Below the pieces are notes generated by a model. That model was not told the origin of the DNA. It searched no databases and saw nothing but the letters and a program-made list of their open reading frames with translations. Below, one piece after another: positions 6,281-9,195 of a stretch of 9,195 nt of DNA; positions within the stretch are counted from its first letter, which is position 1, and the number at the start of each line of letters is the position of its first letter. A program made the translations under genes and the position numbers. Origin of the DNA: Psychrobacter sp. (GTDB lineage: Bacteria; Pseudomonadota; Gammaproteobacteria; Pseudomonadales; Moraxellaceae); contig JAHHUJ010000077.1 in the NCBI GenBank assembly GCA_020024075.1, positions 1 to 9,195 on the forward strand, in the 5' to 3' direction.

Positions 6281-6314
6281 CAATAAAGCCACTTAATTGT
6301 GGCTTTATTGTTTT
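6281..6314 (+). terminator. Strong Rho-independent terminator
   Basis: CAATAAAGCCAC (6281-6292) and GTGGCTTTATTG (6299-6310) form a perfect 12-bp stem with loop TTAATT, followed by TTTT. It ends the transcript of the lipoprotein gene at 5304-6206 and separates it from the hydrolase gene. Between 6315 and 6508 I see only AT-rich promoter-like DNA. Confidence 0.88.
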
Positions 6315-6443
6315 GACACCCACTTTTATATCCTTACATTTTATCCTTAATACTTTCTATCTTCACTCATCTACAGCCTGCATCCTCTGATATCTGCTGT
6401 ACTATTGTCATACTAATTGCTCAAAAATAAGGTATTATATTTT

Positions 6444-6471
6444 TTGACAACTTTATTTCTTATTCTATTTA
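6444..6471 (+). promoter_or_regulatory. Candidate promoter of the hydrolase lipoprotein gene
   Basis: A consensus -35 box TTGACA (6444-6449) is followed after 16 bases by a poor -10, TATTTA (6466-6471). An earlier TTGTCA (6405-6410) and TATTAT (6433-6438) are 22 bases apart, too far for a standard promoter. The perfect -35 makes 6444 the better choice, but the -10 is uncertain. Confidence 0.35.
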
Positions 6472-6475
6472 TTTA

Positions 6476-6497
6476 ACTAAAACAATATCGTTTTAGT
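6476..6497. promoter_or_regulatory. Perfect inverted repeat just before the hydrolase start codon
   Basis: ACTAAAAC (6476-6483) and GTTTTAGT (6490-6497) are perfect 8-bp arms around AATATC. The repeat lies next to the predicted -10 and 17 bases before ATG 6515, where a ribosome binding site would normally be close by. It could be an operator at the transcription start or a small mRNA hairpin affecting translation. Confidence 0.45.
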
Positions 6498-6514
6498 GGT
6501 CTAAGTCATTGAAC

Positions 6515-9139
6515 ATGGCCTTCTTTATGCGTACTAATTCTAAAATATCCAAACTGGCTACTTGCCTTACCTTAGCCTCAAGCATTTTAGTTATGGCTTC
6601 TTGTAGCACCGTTTCTGTTAGCCAAAAAGACTCAAGTAGAACCATTGCCAATAACCGAGGTAATATTGTCACTCGGCCCACTTTAAGCAATAAAAGTACC
6701 TCTCAACTGCTTTCGCTAGGTATACCTGAAGAACAATGCTTAGAGGACTTTAACCAATGCCTTAGTAAGGTAAATAAAAGCACCTTAAACAAAAACAATA
6801 AAGAGCATTTGGCATTATTAGCCGAGCTGCACTTAGCCAAAGCTAAATCCATTGCTCAATCTGAGCAGTGTGTCCAAAGAATCATACGCCCTCCTCTTGA
6901 TCCCTACTACGCCAATGCCCCTATGTCGGATGAACAGTATGCTGACTTACTTCTATATTTACGAGAGTGTAATACTGCTTATCGAGATAACTTATTAAGT
7001 TCCATTAAGTACAGTTATGCCTATCTGTTCTATGCTCAATTAAATCCTAGTGGCACAACAGATCAGAAGATAAAGAGTAAGCCTAATAAATTATCAACTG
7101 ACTTAGATATTCAAACTCAAGATGTCTATGAAGCGGCCTCTGATGCCCTAATTAAGCAGCTGTACTCTAATAAAGATCATAGCCAGCAAGTGGATAAAAT
7201 AACGTCCTTTATCAGTCCAGAGCTTGTCAGTGATAGCAAATCATCTAAAACCAATGAGCTCGACTATGCCAATGGCATAAAATATGGGGAACAGATAAAG
7301 GTTCTTAACTTCACCTTCCCGCCTATTGAAGAAGATAGATACCTTGCTAGTATTATGGCAGCAAAAAAAGAAGTAGAACCTTCCACTAACAATGATGAGG
7401 AGGACTCTACTAATTTTGATTCTTCATTCAAACCAGAGGTAACCACCTCTATTGATCTTTATTTGCCTAATGAACCTGAGTACTTACAAAATACTGAAAC
7501 TCATAACAAGAGTATTGATGAGCTTTTCGCCAGCCATGACTTAAGCTTCTCTGGCCTAAATAGTATCAGTGAACGTGAAGGCGTTGGTATCAGCTACGTT
7601 ACCTTATTTGATGAACGCCTTAATACCTCAGTAAAAGGCTTAATTACATCAGACAATAAGAAGCTGAACTCAGAAGACCCACTTGATAGGATTCACCTAA
7701 CCGGCAACTTACTGTTGACCAGCGTGGTTTTACCGCATGGAACTACTCTAGAAGAGGTGTTGAACAGTAATAGTTACGACATTAACTTTTATAACCCACA
7801 TCATACCGAAAGTATTGATATTCTTGGTGAACCTTACTATTTAGCCGCTAACTTCTCCGCAAGTTATGGTATGTGGCTGGCTGAAAATAGACTGGATAAT
7901 GTGGGCTACTTTAATATGTTATCTAAGCAACAAAGCTTAGTGTTGCCTCAGCTATTTATGCTTGAGCCTTATGATCCTAACAAACGCATTATCATTATGC
8001 TGCATGGATTGGCCTCAAGCCCAGCCACTTGGATCAGTGTCACCAACGATATCTCCAGTGATAGCGAGCTGCGCAACAACTATCAAGTATGGCAAATCTT
8101 TTACCCCACAAATATCCCAATTTTAGAAAACCGTTACAGAATTCAAGAGCTCATTGAGAGCGCATACAAAATAAATGACCCTAATTCACAGCATATAGCC
8201 AGCCAAAACTCGGTATTAATTGGTCACAGCATGGGTGCAGTTATTGGACGTATGTTGGTCTCTAATCAAAATCTTCAAGACAACTTCCACCGCTTAAGCC
8301 AAGAAGAAAACACTCTACGCCTCAATAAACTAGTTAGCAATGAATTAGATAAAGAAAACCTTCTTAATAGATTGCAACTAAATCAGCTGAAGAGTGTCGA
8401 TACCGCAGTCTTTATTTCTGCCCCATTTAGAGGGACAGACTTTGCTGACAGATGGTTTACTCAGCTCTTAAGACGTGTGGTGCATTTGCCGCTTGGCTTT
8501 ATCCAAACCATTACCGGAAACCTAGCCAGTATCGCCAGTGAGGGTGAGCTTGCTAGTAACCCTCTTGGGGCACTTTATTTCCAAAACGGAGCCAGTCAAT
8601 TAAGTGATAAGTCGTCTTTTATGAAGCTAACTTCAGATTTAAAAATTGCTGACGATGTGACCTATCACTCCATTATTGCTAATAGAGACTCGGATATCTA
8701 CAATGGCTTTATGCGCTTGAAGCTATCAGCGGCGCCTAGTACCAGCTTATCGGATGAGACAACTCCTGAGGTGCTTACTGCCGGTGTCAGCTCTCTACCA
8801 AGTTTCGCAGAAGAAGATGAAGAGGGTACAACTGATAGTGCTGATGAGAATTCAGTGAATTCAGAAAATAGCAGTGAAGATAGTGGCGAGGATACCGCGA
8901 ATAACGTCGATGATGTTAGCACTGATAAAAATATTACCACTGATATCGCCCAGACAGTCACCCCTGTTGTGTCCGATGGGATTGTTCCTTATGCCAGCTC
9001 TCATCTTGAAGGAGCTGCTTCAGAAACAATTATTAAAGGTGGTCATAGTATTCAAGATACCCCAGAGGCAGTATTAACTCTCCGCAAAATCCTACATCAG
9101 CACCTAAAGGAGCACCCCATTAATAAGGATAATAAATAG
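6515..9139 (+). CDS. Large alpha/beta hydrolase lipoprotein (putative esterase/lipase)
   Basis: This is a predicted lipid-anchored serine hydrolase; the substrate is unknown. Counting from ATG 6515 (874 residues), the signal peptide ends in VMASC with lipid-modified Cys30. Residues 31 to about 475 match no domain I recognise; they are partly helical and contain four cysteines (75, 82, 119, 152) that could form two disulfides in the periplasm, plus an acidic stretch near 286-300. The hydrolase fold starts near 480: IIIMLHGLASSPATW (492-506, oxyanion HG), nucleophile GHSMG (570-574, Ser572), SAPFRGT (635-641), Asp821 in SDGIVPY and His844 in GGHS. So the triad is complete. An acidic, Ser/Asp/Glu-rich insertion (about 740-818, densest at 764-806) sits just before the catalytic Asp. 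The start is uncertain: TTG 6509, ATG 6515 and ATG 6527 are in frame without a clear Shine-Dalgarno; ATG 6527 would also give a good signal peptide. It is monocistronic, with terminators before and after. Confidence 0.9.
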   Translation: MAFFMRTNSKISKLATCLTLASSILVMASCSTVSVSQKDSSRTIANNRGNIVTRPTLSNKSTSQLLSLGIPEEQCLEDFNQCLSKVNKSTLNKNNKEHLALLAELHLAKAKSIAQSEQCVQRIIRPPLDPYYANAPMSDEQYADLLLYLRECNTAYRDNLLSSIKYSYAYLFYAQLNPSGTTDQKIKSKPNKLSTDLDIQTQDVYEAASDALIKQLYSNKDHSQQVDKITSFISPELVSDSKSSKTNELDYANGIKYGEQIKVLNFTFPPIEEDRYLASIMAAKKEVEPSTNNDEEDSTNFDSSFKPEVTTSIDLYLPNEPEYLQNTETHNKSIDELFASHDLSFSGLNSISEREGVGISYVTLFDERLNTSVKGLITSDNKKLNSEDPLDRIHLTGNLLLTSVVLPHGTTLEEVLNSNSYDINFYNPHHTESIDILGEPYYLAANFSASYGMWLAENRLDNVGYFNMLSKQQSLVLPQLFMLEPYDPNKRIIIMLHGLASSPATWISVTNDISSDSELRNNYQVWQIFYPTNIPILENRYRIQELIESAYKINDPNSQHIASQNSVLIGHSMGAVIGRMLVSNQNLQDNFHRLSQEENTLRLNKLVSNELDKENLLNRLQLNQLKSVDTAVFISAPFRGTDFADRWFTQLLRRVVHLPLGFIQTITGNLASIASEGELASNPLGALYFQNGASQLSDKSSFMKLTSDLKIADDVTYHSIIANRDSDIYNGFMRLKLSAAPSTSLSDETTPEVLTAGVSSLPSFAEEDEEGTTDSADENSVNSENSSEDSGEDTANNVDDVSTDKNITTDIAQTVTPVVSDGIVPYASSHLEGAASETIIKGGHSIQDTPEAVLTLRKILHQHLKEHPINKDNK
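8804..8932 (+). other. Acidic low-complexity insertion in the hydrolase domain
   Basis: This segment encodes residues 764-806 (from ATG 6515), almost entirely Glu, Asp, Ser, Thr, Asn, Ala and Gly, with runs such as EEDEEG and SENSSEDSGED. It interrupts the catalytic domain between the Ser and Asp parts of the triad. The frame stays open and the Asp and His motifs follow intact, so it is an in-frame loop and not a frameshift. Confidence 0.75.
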
Positions 9140-9168
9140 CCTGTTCATGGATTAAGTTAATTGCCAAA

Positions 9169-9195
9169 AAAACAGACGCTTGAAGCGTCTGTTTT
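9169..9195. terminator. Bidirectional Rho-independent terminator at the window edge
   Basis: AAAACAGACGC (9169-9179) pairs with GCGTCTGTTTT (9185-9195) around loop TTGAA. The T run on the plus strand reaches the window end. Seven A residues (9166-9172) give a T tract on the minus strand too, so it can serve a convergent gene beyond the window. It starts 30 bases after the hydrolase stop codon. Confidence 0.85.

Noticed and set aside
8698..8961. Minus-strand 87-codon Ser/Val/Leu-rich frame that looks membrane-like
   Set aside because: It is the complement of the acidic Asp/Glu/Ser-rich insertion of the hydrolase; the hydrophobic look is a composition artefact.

Overview
The window looks like chromosomal DNA of a gammaproteobacterium of the Moraxellaceae, most likely Psychrobacter or a close relative. 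This is inferred from three things: moderate-to-low GC with AT-rich intergenic spaces, a prmB-aroC pair in the gammaproteobacterial order, and a Coq7-type (di-iron) ubiquinone hydroxylase rather than UbiF. No mobile element, tRNA, rRNA, CRISPR array or phage gene is visible, and all six genes appear intact.

Left part (minus strand, 19-2411): prmB, the methyltransferase for ribosomal protein uL3, followed 98 bp later by aroC, chorismate synthase. They are probably co-transcribed. A 400-bp divergent spacer (2412-2815) with promoter-like elements, a 16-bp tandem duplication and a palindrome separates them from the plus-strand genes.

Middle (plus strand, 2828-4955): a secreted L,D-transpeptidase with a repetitive acidic linker, a peptidoglycan-binding domain, a possible LysM-like domain and a YkuD catalytic domain. 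It is followed by coq7, the 5-demethoxyubiquinol hydroxylase, which has its own Shine-Dalgarno sequence.

Right part (plus strand, 4956-9195): two predicted lipoproteins. The first (5304-6206) is a helical, TPR-like protein of unknown function. It is preceded by a 348-bp non-coding region unusually rich in short repeats and hairpins, and followed by a textbook Rho-independent terminator. The second (6515-9139) is a large alpha/beta hydrolase with a complete Ser-Asp-His triad, a long uncharacterised N-terminal part with four cysteines, and an acidic low-complexity insertion just before the catalytic Asp. A bidirectional terminator closes the window.

The genes do not form one pathway. Three of the four plus-strand products (transpeptidase, TPR-like lipoprotein, hydrolase lipoprotein) are envelope proteins; the rest is housekeeping metabolism. 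I see no convincing new multi-gene system. The points most worth a second look are the GTTATCT repeat array with a structured leader ahead of the TPR-like lipoprotein, and the unusual architecture of the hydrolase lipoprotein.
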